In this document: in pieces, positions 32,000 to 43,016 of the stretch
Layout of the letters: every line of letters starts with the position of its first letter
Numbering within the stretch: position 1 is the stretch's first letter
Assembly: GCF_019449275.2 (NCBI RefSeq)
Contig: NZ_JAHZQZ020000022.1
Span: 248,001-312,000, forward strand
From: Microbacterium sp. HD4P20
GTDB taxonomy: Bacteria; Actinomycetota; Actinomycetes; Actinomycetales; Microbacteriaceae
DNA length: 64,000 nucleotides
Direction: 5' to 3'
Program-made: the position numbers and the translations under genes
The notes under the pieces: model-generated
Databases searched by the model: none
The model's input: the letters and a program-made list of their open reading frames with translations, nothing else
What the model was told of the DNA's origin: nothing

Positions 32000-33384
32000 C
32001 GAGCGACCCCCGTGCGATGCGGACGATCGCCGACGTGGCGGGAGCGGCCGAGCGCTTCACCGACTACAGCGTGGCGGACGCCGGCATCCGAGACGTCTAC
32101 GCGACCAGCCGGGTGTGGCAGACCTGGATCGACGTGGAGGTGGCACTGGCAGCAGCGGAGGCCGACGAGGGGATCGTTCCGCGATCAGCGGCCGACCGCA
32201 TCGCCTCGGTCGGCGATCTCGAGCGGATGGAACGTGACCGCATCGTCGAGGGGATGAGGCGCCAGGGGCATCCTCTCGTCCCGATCATCGAAGAGCTCGC
32301 GCGTGCCGCCGGCCCCGACGCCGGTGGATGGGTCCACTGGGGCGCGACGAGCCAGAACATCATGCAGTCCGGGAACGCTGTGCTGCTCCATCGCGCGCAT
32401 GGGATCGTCGGATCCCTCTTGCGTGAGTGCTTGGCCGCGCTCGCCGAACTCGCGGATCGCTCTGCGGACATGATCATGCCCGGCCGCACACACGGCCAGC
32501 ATGCGGTGCCCATCACCTTCGGGCTCAAGGCGGCGACGTGGGCCGACGATCTGTTGCACGGACGTGACCGCCTCGATCGCGGCGTGGAGCCGTGCCTTCG
32601 GGTGATGATGGCCGGCGCTGTCGGCAGTTTCGCATCCCTCGGTGAGCAGGGGCCTCGGGTGCAGGAAGGCGTCGCCACGCGCCTGGGTCTCGGGGCCATG
32701 GCGGTGCCCTCGCGGGCGCTTCTCTCACCGCAGGCGGGCTACATCTCGGATATGGCGTTGGTGGCCGCTTCGTGCGCGCGCATCGCGCTCGATATCGAGA
32801 CGATGATGCAGACGGAGTTCGGAGAGGTCTCCGAGCCTGTCCCGGAGGGTTCCGTCGGCAGCTCGACGATGCCGCACAAGCGGAATCCGAAGCTCTCCAG
32901 CGACGTGATCGATCTGGCCGCCCGCCTGCGTGCCCTGGCCCCGGAGGCGATGGGCGCCGTCATCCACCCGCACGAGGCGGACGGGGGTTCGACAGCGAAG
33001 CTCGATTCCGCCATCCAGTCGGCACTTGTGGGAATGGGCGACCTGCTGGTGCGACTGCGCACGATCCTCACCGGGCTCGAGTTGTTTCCCGAGCGGATGC
33101 GGCGAAATCTCGAGTTGAGCGGCGAACTGTTGGCGTCCGAAGCAGTGATGCTCGCACTCGGAGAGCGGATCGGTCGCGACGAGGCGCACCACATCGTCTA
33201 TGTCCTCGCGATGCGGGCGGCGACCGAGGGCGCAGACTTCGCCGACCTCCTGCTTGGCGAAGAACGCGTAACCGCCTCGCTGTCGCCGAGTCGAATCCGG
33301 ACACTGCTGGATCCGGCAGCGCACACCGGACTGTCCGCACAGATGGCGCGCGAAACCGCTCAACGGGTGCGTGACACGTTGTGA
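31996..33384 (+). CDS. Aspartase/fumarase-superfamily lyase (adenylosuccinate lyase / PcaB-like)
   Basis: 462 residues from ATG 31996, overlapping the permease stop. Superfamily motifs: HWGATSQN (114-121), GRTHGQHA (163-170) and the signature GSSTMPHKRNP (288-298) with the catalytic serine. The superfamily cleaves C-N or C-O bonds in substituted succinates to give fumarate, or cycloisomerises muconates. It resembles PurB and PcaB, but its position as last gene of a regulated import operon argues against a purine role. I infer that it splits the imported compound. Frame extends far upstream inside the permease gene, but the overlap fixes the start. Confidence 0.88.
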   Translation: MTSDPRAMRTIADVAGAAERFTDYSVADAGIRDVYATSRVWQTWIDVEVALAAAEADEGIVPRSAADRIASVGDLERMERDRIVEGMRRQGHPLVPIIEELARAAGPDAGGWVHWGATSQNIMQSGNAVLLHRAHGIVGSLLRECLAALAELADRSADMIMPGRTHGQHAVPITFGLKAATWADDLLHGRDRLDRGVEPCLRVMMAGAVGSFASLGEQGPRVQEGVATRLGLGAMAVPSRALLSPQAGYISDMALVAASCARIALDIETMMQTEFGEVSEPVPEGSVGSSTMPHKRNPKLSSDVIDLAARLRALAPEAMGAVIHPHEADGGSTAKLDSAIQSALVGMGDLLVRLRTILTGLELFPERMRRNLELSGELLASEAVMLALGERIGRDEAHHIVYVLAMRAATEGADFADLLLGEERVTASLSPSRIRTLLDPAAHTGLSAQMARETAQRVRDTL

Positions 33385-33681
33385 GGCGGATCGCCGATTA
33401 CCCGCACCGCGCGCACGCGATAGCGACGAGCCGTGCTCGGGTCAAATTTGCGATGCATCCACTTGAATGACATGTTGGATGAGGCCCCTTGTGGGTCTAC
33501 CCGACCAGTCCGCGGTCTCGCACGGCATCCTGGGGATGCCTTGCGGTGAGCGTATGGTCGGCGGCCCTTGCGCGGATCCGACATCCGCAGCCGCCGTCGC
33601 TCGCAAAGAGCGCACGCGTGTGTGGCCGTCACCCGGGCGTGACCGATGCAGCCCCCCTGCACCGGGCTGCCGAGGCGCACT

Positions 33682-35004
33682 GTGTCCACTCCACCTGCCA
33701 CCGCTTCACCCGCCATCGAGGCGAAGAACCTCTTCAAAGTCTTCGGACGCAACCCCCGCGCCGTCGTCGAACGAATGCGCGCCGGCGCATCCCGCTCGGA
33801 GGTCGCCGAGAGCGGCACCGCCGCGGTCATCGATGCGAGCTTCACCGTCCAGCCCGGCGAGATCTTCGTCATCATGGGCCTGTCCGGTTCGGGCAAGTCC
33901 ACCATCATCCGCATGCTGAACGGACTCCTGCCGCCCACCGCGGGCGAGGTGCTCGTCCAGGGCGAGAGCGTGACGCGTGCCTCGGCCAAGGCGCTGCGCG
34001 GCATCCGTCGTCGTTCCGTGTCGATGGTGTTCCAGCATTTCGCGCTGCTGCCGCACATGTCGGTGCTCGACAACGCCGCCTACGCACTCGAGATCCAGGG
34101 CGTCGGACGCGACGAGCGCCGCGAGCGCGCTCGCGAGATCCTCGAGAAGGTCGGACTCGGCGACCGCGCGGACGCGATGCCCGACGAGCTCTCGGGCGGC
34201 ATGCGCCAGCGCGTCGGCCTGGCCCGCGCGCTCACTGCGGGCACTGACATCCTGCTCATGGACGAGGCCTTCTCGGCTCTGGACCCGCTCATCCGCCGCG
34301 AGATGCAGGAGCAGCTCGTCGAGCTGCAGCGCGAACTCGGCCGGACCATCGTGTTCATCACGCACGACCTCAACGAGGCGATGTTCCTCGGCGACCGCAT
34401 CGCGGTCATGCGCGACGGGCGGATCGTCCAGACCGGAACCCCCGAAGAGATCCTCACCGACCCCGCGAACGACTACGTCGCGCAGTTCGTGCAGGACGTG
34501 GACCGCGCGCGCGTGCTGACGGCCGGATCGGTCATGGCTCCTCCGGTCGCGACGACCCCGCTGAGCGCCGGCGTCCGTGGCGCCCTGCGCGTCATGCGCG
34601 ACCTGCAGGTGGGCTCGGTCGCCGTGATCGAGAACCGCCGCTACCTCGGCTCGGTCACCGACCGCGCCGTCGTGCGCGCCGTCAAGGACGGCAGCAGCGA
34701 CCTGCGCGCCCTCGTGAGCCGCACCCAGCCGGTGGTCGGACCCGATGAGCCGCTGACCGACGTGGTCGAGCGATCGGTCGAGAGCCCGGTCCCGATCGCG
34801 GTGGTCGACGACGCGGGGCGCCTGCTCGGCACGATCCCTCGTGTCACGCTGCTGGCCGCACTCGGCAACGTCGACCCTCAGACCACGCCCATTACGATCA
34901 TCGGCGCCCCCGTGACCGTGCCCGAGGCCGAATTCGCCCAGACGCTCGAAGCGGTGGGTGAAGCGGCCTCCGCCGCGGCCGGTGCGACGGAAGGAGCACT
35001 GTGA
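33682..35004 (+). CDS. Glycine betaine/proline ABC importer ATP-binding protein with CBS domains
   Basis: 440 residues from GTG 33682 (GAGG upstream); a start at 33646 is less likely. The ProV/OpuAA opening KNLFKVFGRNPRAVVERM, Walker A GLSGSGKST (66-74), VFQHFALLPHMSVLDN, signature LSGGMRQRVGLARA, Walker B LLMDEAFSALDPLIRREM and HDLNEAM. Two CBS domains follow at about 270-395, which in OpuA sense ionic strength or c-di-AMP. Energises betaine uptake under osmotic stress. Confidence 0.93.
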   Translation: MSTPPATASPAIEAKNLFKVFGRNPRAVVERMRAGASRSEVAESGTAAVIDASFTVQPGEIFVIMGLSGSGKSTIIRMLNGLLPPTAGEVLVQGESVTRASAKALRGIRRRSVSMVFQHFALLPHMSVLDNAAYALEIQGVGRDERRERAREILEKVGLGDRADAMPDELSGGMRQRVGLARALTAGTDILLMDEAFSALDPLIRREMQEQLVELQRELGRTIVFITHDLNEAMFLGDRIAVMRDGRIVQTGTPEEILTDPANDYVAQFVQDVDRARVLTAGSVMAPPVATTPLSAGVRGALRVMRDLQVGSVAVIENRRYLGSVTDRAVVRAVKDGSSDLRALVSRTQPVVGPDEPLTDVVERSVESPVPIAVVDDAGRLLGTIPRVTLLAALGNVDPQTTPITIIGAPVTVPEAEFAQTLEAVGEAASAAAGATEGAL

Positions 35005-35918
35005 TGGACAACGTGAGACTCCCCCTCGGCCAGTGGATCGAAGCCTTCGTCGACTTCCTCGGCGACGTGCTCGGCTGGCTGTTCGACGGAATCGCCACCG
35101 TGCTCGGCGTGGTCTACGACGGCCTCGACTGGGTGCTCGTCAGCCCGCCGTTCTGGGCGGTCATCCTCGTCTTCGCCGCCCTCGCCTTCTGGGTGAAGGG
35201 CTGGAAGCTCGCGCTCGGGACGGGCCTGGGCCTGTTCTTCATCGTGCTGGTCGACCAGTGGGAGGCCGCGATGGACTCGCTCGCGCTCGTGCTCGTCGCC
35301 GCGGTCATCGCGACCGCGATCAGCATCCCGCTCGGAATCTGGGCCGCCCGCAACGACCATGTGTCGCGCGTCGTGCGCCCGGTGCTCGACTTCTTGCAGA
35401 CGATCCCCGCGTTCGTGTACCTGATCCCCGCGATCGTGTTCTTCGGAGTGGGCGCCGTGCCCGGCATGATCGCCACGATCCTGTTCGCGCTCGCGCCCGG
35501 AGTGCGCCTCACCGAACTCGGCATCCGCGGCGTCGACAAAGAGGTGGTCGAGGCCGGCCACGCGTTCGGCGCCACGCCGGGACGCATCCTTCGTCAGATC
35601 CAGCTCCCGCTCGCATTGCCGAGCATCATGGCCGGTGTCAACCAGATCATCATGCTCAGCCTGTCGATGGTGGTCATCGCGGGCATGGTGGGTGCCGGTG
35701 GCTTGGGTGGCGAGATCGTGAAAGCGCTCGGCCGCATCAACATCGGCCTGGCGTTCGAGGCCGGCATCTCGGTCGTGGTCATCGCGATGATCCTCGACCG
35801 GGTCACCTCGGCCTTCGCCGACCCGGAACGCGCGCGTGCGCGTCGCGTCGCGTCGGGTCGCACCACCCGCGACAAGCAGGACGCGGCCGGCTCGGTGAGC
35901 CGGATCCCCGTGCACTGA
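35004..35918 (+). CDS. Glycine betaine/proline ABC importer permease (ProW type)
   Basis: 304 residues from ATG 35004, eight bases after AAGGAG; GTG 35001 is the alternative. The ProW-type pattern is clear: GQWIEAFVDFLGDVLGW head, ALVLVAAVIATAISIPLGIWAARND, DFLQTIPAFVYLIPAIVFFGVGAVPGMIATI, and EAA loop GVDKEVVEAGHAFGATPGRIL, followed by ALPSIMAGVNQIIMLSLSMVVIAGMVGAGGLGGEI. Start overlaps the ATPase stop. Forms the channel of the betaine importer. Confidence 0.94.
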   Translation: MDNVRLPLGQWIEAFVDFLGDVLGWLFDGIATVLGVVYDGLDWVLVSPPFWAVILVFAALAFWVKGWKLALGTGLGLFFIVLVDQWEAAMDSLALVLVAAVIATAISIPLGIWAARNDHVSRVVRPVLDFLQTIPAFVYLIPAIVFFGVGAVPGMIATILFALAPGVRLTELGIRGVDKEVVEAGHAFGATPGRILRQIQLPLALPSIMAGVNQIIMLSLSMVVIAGMVGAGGLGGEIVKALGRINIGLAFEAGISVVVIAMILDRVTSAFADPERARARRVASGRTTRDKQDAAGSVSRIPVH

Positions 35919-35924
35919 CTCAGA

Positions 35925-35955
35925 TGACGGATGCCGCGGCTCGCAGCATCCGTCA
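35925..35955. promoter_or_regulatory. Intercistronic hairpin between permease and binding-protein genes
   Basis: Perfect 10-bp arms TGACGGATGC (35925-35934) and its complement (35946-35955) around an 11-base loop, 112 bp before the binding-protein gene. Such a stem can protect or partly terminate the mRNA and set a higher level of binding protein or, if it terminates, decouple it. Confidence 0.6.
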
Positions 35956-36066
35956 CTCCACAAGACCGGGCGGGTCCATCAGCCCGCCGGAGGCGCACGA
36001 GACTCGCGTGCCTGACAAACAACGACCGATCCGCGGACAGCAACGCGGATGGAGAGGACGTCACTC

Positions 36067-36987
36067 ATGATGACCAAGAGAAAGAACCTGGCCTCGGGGA
36101 TCGCGCTGGCAGGCGCGGCCGCCCTGGTGCTCACCGGCTGCGCAGGCGGCGGAGACGGTGACGCCGGCTCCGGCGACACCGGCGGCGAGACGGGCGGCGC
36201 GGACCGCACGATCGAGATCGCCGTCTTCAACGGCTGGGACGAGGGCATCGCCGCGTCGCACCTGTGGGAGGCCGTCCTCGAGGAGCAGGGCTATGACGTC
36301 GAGCTGACGTACGCCGACGTGGCGCCCGTCTACGCCGGGCTCGCCAATGGCGACTTCGACCTCGTCCTGGACACGTGGCTGCCGATCACGCACGCCGACT
36401 ACATCGAGGAGTACGGCGATGACGTCGTCGACCTCGGAGCGTGGAACGACGAAGCCAAGCTCACCATCGCCGTGAACGAGGACGCACCGATCGACTCGCT
36501 CGACGAGCTCGCGGCCAACGCCGACCTGTTCGGCAACGAAATCGTCGGCATCGAGCCCGGCTCGGGCCTCATGCGCATCACCGGCGACGAGGTCGTGCCC
36601 GGCTATGGACTGGACGGGATGACGCTCATCGAGGCGTCGACCCCGGCCATGCTCGCCGAGCTGCAGTCGGCCACCGACGCCGGCGAGAACATCGCCGTGA
36701 CCCTGTGGCGTCCGCACTGGGCGTACAACGCGTTCCCGCTGAAGGACCTCGAAGACCCGCAGGGTCTGCTCGGCGACGCCGAGAGCATCCACTCGGTGTC
36801 GTCGACGGCGTTCGGCGACGAGTTCCCCGAGGTGAGCGAGTGGATCTCGAACTTCGAGATGCCCAGCGACCTGCTGTACTCGCTGGAGGACGCCATGTTC
36901 AACCAGTTCGACGGCGATGACTACGACGAGGTCGTGGCGCAGTGGATCGCCGACAACCAGGAGTACGTCGACGGCCTCACGTCCTGA
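36067..36987 (+). CDS. Glycine betaine/proline substrate-binding lipoprotein (ProX/OpuAC type)
   Basis: 306 residues from ATG 36067, with GAGAGG about nine bases upstream; ATG 36070 is also possible. Lipobox VLTGC with Cys25. The mature protein starts with a short acidic linker, then IEIAVFNGWDEGIAASHLWEAVLEEQGYDVELTYADVAPVYAGL and DLVLDTWLPITHADYIE, typical of OpuAC proteins that bind quaternary amines in an aromatic cage. Later blocks EPGSGLMR and LWRPHWAYNAFPLKDLEDP also fit. Last gene of the importer, separated from it by a hairpin. Confidence 0.94.
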   Translation: MMTKRKNLASGIALAGAAALVLTGCAGGGDGDAGSGDTGGETGGADRTIEIAVFNGWDEGIAASHLWEAVLEEQGYDVELTYADVAPVYAGLANGDFDLVLDTWLPITHADYIEEYGDDVVDLGAWNDEAKLTIAVNEDAPIDSLDELAANADLFGNEIVGIEPGSGLMRITGDEVVPGYGLDGMTLIEASTPAMLAELQSATDAGENIAVTLWRPHWAYNAFPLKDLEDPQGLLGDAESIHSVSSTAFGDEFPEVSEWISNFEMPSDLLYSLEDAMFNQFDGDDYDEVVAQWIADNQEYVDGLTS

Positions 36988-37012
36988 GGCCATTCCGGCC
37001 GTGAGCCGGACT

Positions 37013-37060
37013 CTTCGCCGGTCGAGTGGTGAGCCTTACAGGCCCGCTCGGCCGGCGAAG
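37013..37060. terminator. Possible terminator after the betaine operon
   Basis: CTTCGCCGG (37013-37021) and CCGGCGAAG (37052-37060) can pair across a 30-base loop between convergent genes. The loop is long and there is no T-run, so this is only a candidate. Confidence 0.3.
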
Positions 37061-37092
37061 GTCGTTCCGGCCCGGCCGCGCGATCGATGTCG

Positions 37093-38025
37093 TCAGCGGC
37101 CGGGGTGCTGGGGCTTCGGGCGCACCACGCGCCCGGGCACATCGCCGCTGCCCCGCGACGGCACCGGCCACGGCGCCGTCTTCGGCGGCGGCGTGGTGCT
37201 TGGGCGCTTCACCGGCAGCGGTTCAGGCTCGGCGTTTGACTCGGGCTCAGGCTCCGACGTGGCGGCGGCCTTCGCGGCCGGGGCGATCTCGAGCATCACC
37301 TTGGTCTCGAGCACCTCGATCGCCTCATCCGAGATCGAGATGAGCCCATCGAGCTCCTCGCGGACGCGGCGGTAGGCGAGCTGGCGTTCGGCCGGAGTCG
37401 CCGCCTGGTCGATCGCGACCGTCAGCAGCTGCTTGGCGGTGTCGAGGCGCTTGCGCTCGACCTCGGTGAAGCTCGAGTCGCGCAGGCGACGGGCATCTCG
37501 CTCGGCGACGTCGAACGCCACCTCGAAGTCGGCGACGGCGTTGCGGTACTCGGTGAGCTGCTCGCTCGTGAGCCGCGCCTTGGACGAAGCGGGCCGCAGA
37601 CCGTCCGCGATGCGCTTCGCGCGCAGGAACGCGGCGGTGAGCGGCTGGCGGCCGTCGCTCATGGCCGGATACGCGATCATCTTGGCGACGTCGAGCTCGT
37701 ACTCGAGCCAGCGCGCCGTCACCGCGTCGTGCGTCGCGAACAGGCGGTCTAGCTGCGCCGCCTGCGTCTCGCGTGACTCCGCCGGCGCCGTGATCTGGGT
37801 CGCCGTGGCCGCTGTCACCGGGGGAAGCGATGCCGCGGCGACCGGCTTGCCGCGCGCTGCGGCCTGGGCGGCCTTCAGCTCGGCTTTCGCGTGCAGCACC
37901 TCGAGGCGTCGCTTGTGGCGTCGACGCGCGCCCCGCTCCCAGGCGCTACCGACCGACGCCAGCACGCCGAAGAGCGGGAAGGCGAGCCACCAGTAGTTCC
38001 CAAGGAACTCGAAAATCGGCTCCAC
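37093..38025 (-). CDS. Membrane-anchored coiled-coil protein, first of a paralogous pair
   Basis: 310 residues. A short MEPI head and one hydrophobic helix (WWLAFPLFGVLASVGSAW) are followed by a basic stretch, a long helical region and a Pro/Glu-rich disordered C-terminus ending in basic residues. The helical core contains HDAVTARWLEYELDVAKMIAYPAM near residue 99, shared nearly word for word with the next gene upstream (38092-38919). I do not recognise a named family. Probably anchored with the coiled coil in the cytoplasm. Confidence 0.75.
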   Translation of the reverse strand: MEPIFEFLGNYWWLAFPLFGVLASVGSAWERGARRRHKRRLEVLHAKAELKAAQAAARGKPVAAASLPPVTAATATQITAPAESRETQAAQLDRLFATHDAVTARWLEYELDVAKMIAYPAMSDGRQPLTAAFLRAKRIADGLRPASSKARLTSEQLTEYRNAVADFEVAFDVAERDARRLRDSSFTEVERKRLDTAKQLLTVAIDQAATPAERQLAYRRVREELDGLISISDEAIEVLETKVMLEIAPAAKAAATSEPEPESNAEPEPLPVKRPSTTPPPKTAPWPVPSRGSGDVPGRVVRPKPQHPGR

Positions 38026-38091
38026 CCTGTCATGGTAGCCGTCGCCTCCGCGCCGGGCGCCCGGGAGGTCGCTGGGGATCCGCCGGCCGGA

Positions 38092-38919
38092 TCAGCCGCG
38101 CGGCGGCTCGTCGGGCGGCGGCGCGCCCCCGCCCTGCCGCTTCGCGACGGCGTCGCGCACGTCGGCGACCACGCGCGCAGCCTCGCCGATCGCATCGGCC
38201 GCGCGCGGCAGCCACGTGGTGAGCGGGGCCGGCAGCGCGTCCCACGACAGACCCGACACGCTCTCACGGGCGATGCCGAGCGCATCGTCCTCGGCGGCTT
38301 GGAACGCGGATTCCGCCGCCTGCACCGCGTCCCGGTAGGCCAGGTACGTCTCGGGTGCGACCTTGTCCTGCGTCGCGGCCCCGCGCAGCGTCTGAGCCTC
38401 ACGCTGTGCGCGCAGAAAAGCGAGGGTGGGCGGATGCTGGGGGTCGAGCATCTGCGGGAACGACAGAGCCTTGCCGGCATCCGTCTCGTACTCGAGCCAT
38501 CGCGCCGTGACCGCGTCGTGGCGGGCGACCAGCTCCGCGATCGGGTGCGGTGAGTCGCGGCGCATCGCGCGGTACCGCAGGGCGGTGGCCCGCAGACGGT
38601 CGCGTGCAGCCCGCAGGTGCAGCGAAGCGGCGCGCTCGGTCTGCCGCGTCGTGGCGAGCTTGCGCCGGGCGTCGGCCAGCGCGCGGGCATCGCGTCCGGC
38701 CTTCACCGCGAGCGCCTCGGCCTTGGCGGCGCGCAGTTCGGCGCGCGCGGAATGCAGAGCGCGGTATGCCGCGCGTTCCTCGTGCCTGGCAGCGTCCAGC
38801 TCGATCCGGCGGGCGCGACGCCCCCGGGCCGTCAGGCCGGCGTACGACATCGCTCCGACGCCTGCGGCCGCCGGGGCGACCCACCACCAGCTCGACACGA
38901 TGAGGAGGATCGGCTCCAC
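38092..38919 (-). CDS. Membrane-anchored coiled-coil protein, second of the paralogous pair
   Basis: 275 residues. Same plan as its neighbour: MEPI head, one hydrophobic helix (SSWWWVAPAAAGVGAMSYAG), a basic stretch, then a long Ala/Arg-rich coiled coil. The shared block HDAVTARWLEYETDAGKALSFPQM starts at about residue 134, followed by matching P-x-LAFLRAQR-x-A and YRDAVQAAESAFQAAEDDA segments. It has no long disordered tail. Both genes read in the same direction, with 66 bp between them, so they look like an old tandem duplication. Confidence 0.75.
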   Translation of the reverse strand: MEPILLIVSSWWWVAPAAAGVGAMSYAGLTARGRRARRIELDAARHEERAAYRALHSARAELRAAKAEALAVKAGRDARALADARRKLATTRQTERAASLHLRAARDRLRATALRYRAMRRDSPHPIAELVARHDAVTARWLEYETDAGKALSFPQMLDPQHPPTLAFLRAQREAQTLRGAATQDKVAPETYLAYRDAVQAAESAFQAAEDDALGIARESVSGLSWDALPAPLTTWLPRAADAIGEAARVVADVRDAVAKRQGGGAPPPDEPPRG

Positions 38920-38983
38920 CCTGCCATGCTAGCCGCGCGCGTCGACGCCGCGGCCGCGAGTGTGCTGGGTCGGTGCCGCGGAG

Positions 38984-39157
38984 TCAGTGACCGATCTCCA
39001 TCGTGCCGCCATGCCGACGCCGGTCGGTCGCCTCGTAGACGGGATCGCCCGGGCCGGCGCCCGCATCGCCGGGGCGCGCCTGTCGGGAGTCGTAGCTCTC
39101 GCGCGGCGGGGAGATGAAGTTCTTGATGCGCGTCCACAGGGACTGCTTCTGGGCCAT
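38984..39157 (-). CDS. Small soluble protein downstream of purL
   Basis: 57 residues from ATG 39157 with a strong CAGGAGGAT ribosome site. It begins with an amphipathic helix (QSLWTRIKNFI) and continues as polar, probably disordered sequence rich in Arg, Gly and Asp. A longer frame to 39187 lacks a ribosome site. No family recognised. It may be co-transcribed with the small membrane gene and purL. Confidence 0.65.
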   Translation of the reverse strand: MAQKQSLWTRIKNFISPPRESYDSRQARPGDAGAGPGDPVYEATDRRRHGGTMEIGH

Positions 39158-39220
39158 GGGATCCTCCTGGCCCGAACCTACAGGCACGCACGCCTCGCGG
39201 GAAGTCTGCCCGGCGGGCTC

Positions 39221-39358
39221 TCAGCCGAAGAGGAGCGCGAAGACGGTGGCTCCGCCACCGACGAGGATGAGGGCGACGATCGTCACCCACGCGATGATCT
39301 TGACGCGACGCTGCCGCGTGTCGTTGAAACCGCTGTACTCTTCGTCGTCCGCCGCCAT
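39221..39358 (-). CDS. Small single-pass membrane protein immediately downstream of purL
   Basis: 45 residues, ATG at 39356-39358 and TGA at 39221-39223, nine bases beyond the purL stop. An acidic head (MAADDEEYSGFND), a basic patch (RQRRVK) and one membrane helix (IIAWVTIVALILVGGGATVF) give a clear tail-anchored-like design. Too short for routine gene finders, but the topology and its position directly after purL support it. Confidence 0.65.
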   Translation of the reverse strand: MAADDEEYSGFNDTRQRRVKIIAWVTIVALILVGGGATVFALLFG

Positions 39359-39367
39359 GAGTAGATC

Positions 39368-41716
<2,349 letters not shown>

Positions 41717-41759
41717 GCGGCTGCACTCCAGAAATCAGGGGATGCCGGACCCGACCAGT

Positions 41760-42965
41760 CTAGTCGGCGACCTGTACCGGATCGGCTGTCGGGAGCGTTG
41801 CCGTCGGGCGGACTGCGCTCGTCGCCCACGCGGCAGCGGTGGCCAGCACGGCCAGGGCGATTCCGGTGACGACGGCGGCTGCGACCCCGGCGCTGTCGAG
41901 GGCGACGCCGCCGGCGAAGGCGCCCAGTGCGATGCCGGCGTTGACGGCGGAAGCGGGGAGCGAGGAGGCCAGCGGAGCACCGGGACCTGCGAGGCTGACG
42001 ACGCGATGCTGGATGGAGGCGCCCGTGGCCATGCCGAACAATCCGACACCGAAGACCGCGGCGCCCGCCGCGATCGGGTTCGCCCCGAACAAGACGAGCA
42101 CGATGAGCGACAGTCCTACGCCGGCGGCCCCGACGATCAGCGTGAGCGCGGCGTTCGCGTCGGCGAAGCGACCTCCGGCGAACGACCCGATGGCGGTCGC
42201 GACTCCGTAGATCAGCAGATACGCCGTCGCGACGGCACCGGTGGTGCCCGTCACCTCATCGAGGAACGGGATCAAGTAGGTGATGGCCGAGAGCATCGCG
42301 GCGAACGTGAGCAGGCTCACACCGAGGACGACGAGCACTCGCGGCGCGAAGGCGTGGCGCGCCTGGCCGAGCGCCCGGTGGTCGCCGGATGCCGGAACCG
42401 AAGGCAGTACCAGGAATGCGACGACCAGCACGACGAGCCCGACCGCGACGACGCCGGTGAATGAGCCGCGCCAGCCGATCGCCTGGCCGAGGAGTGTGCC
42501 CAGTGGCATCCCGATCGCACTCGACATCGCGAACCCGCCGATGATCAGCGCCATTGCGCGCCCGGCGCGCTGCGGAGGAACGATGCTGGTCGCTGTCACC
42601 ATGGCGGCGGCGATGAACAGGCCCTGAACGCCGCCGATCACGACCCGTGCGATGACGAACAGCGTGTAGTCGGTCGTCAGCACCGGCACCAGGTTCGCGA
42701 GGACGAACACGCTGATCGAGGCGAGCAGCACCGCCCGTCGGTCGAAGCGCGTCAGCGCGAGGGTGAGCAGCGGGCCGCCGATCGCGAGCCCGAGCGCGTT
42801 GGCGGTGACCAGTGCGCCTGCCGCCGACACCGACACGGCGAGGTCGGCGGCGATGAGGTCGATCATGCCCACGACGAGCATCTCGGCACAGCCCATGACG
42901 AACGCTCCCGCGAACAGGATGGCCAGGATGAGGGTCGTGCGAGCCGGTGCGTGCTGATCGGTCAT
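41760..42965 (-). CDS. MFS transporter (AraJ/CmlA-like, drug:proton antiporter type)
   Basis: 401 residues with 12 predicted helices. ATG 42965 has AGGAGGAG upstream. The first half carries FAGAFVMGCAEMLVVGMIDLIAADL and, in loop 2-3, the conserved LTRFDRRAVLLAS; helix 5 has motif C-like GFAMSSAIGMPLGTLLGQAIGWR, typical of DHA1 antiporters. Likely exports a toxic or signalling small molecule. Two copies of an 18-bp dyad directly upstream suggest tight control by a regulator encoded elsewhere. Confidence 0.9.
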   Translation of the reverse strand: MTDQHAPARTTLILAILFAGAFVMGCAEMLVVGMIDLIAADLAVSVSAAGALVTANALGLAIGGPLLTLALTRFDRRAVLLASISVFVLANLVPVLTTDYTLFVIARVVIGGVQGLFIAAAMVTATSIVPPQRAGRAMALIIGGFAMSSAIGMPLGTLLGQAIGWRGSFTGVVAVGLVVLVVAFLVLPSVPASGDHRALGQARHAFAPRVLVVLGVSLLTFAAMLSAITYLIPFLDEVTGTTGAVATAYLLIYGVATAIGSFAGGRFADANAALTLIVGAAGVGLSLIVLVLFGANPIAAGAAVFGVGLFGMATGASIQHRVVSLAGPGAPLASSLPASAVNAGIALGAFAGGVALDSAGVAAAVVTGIALAVLATAAAWATSAVRPTATLPTADPVQVAD

Positions 42966-42981
42966 TGCTCCTCCTCGGATG

Positions 42982-43003
42982 TGTGCAACTGTAGAGTTGC
43001 ACA
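42982..43003. promoter_or_regulatory. Operator site 1 upstream of the MFS gene
   Basis: Perfect 9-bp arms TGTGCAACT (42982-42990) and AGTTGCACA (42995-43003) around GTAG, 17 bp before the start codon. It shares the core TGCAACTGT-N-N-AGTTGCA with site 2, centred 33 bp away, three helical turns. Confidence 0.75.
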
Positions 43004-43016
43004 GCTGTCGCAGGAT

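Noticed and set aside
33385..33681. Possible gene remnant or promoter between the lyase and the betaine ATPase genes
   Set aside because: The AT-richer patch around 33444-33480 could be a promoter, but I could not place convincing -35 and -10 boxes, and no frame looks like protein.
33360..34073. 237-codon minus-strand frame opposite the betaine ATPase gene
   Set aside because: Ser/Arg/Met-rich antisense of an ABC ATPase, a very common shadow; no support in the 297 bp intergenic part.
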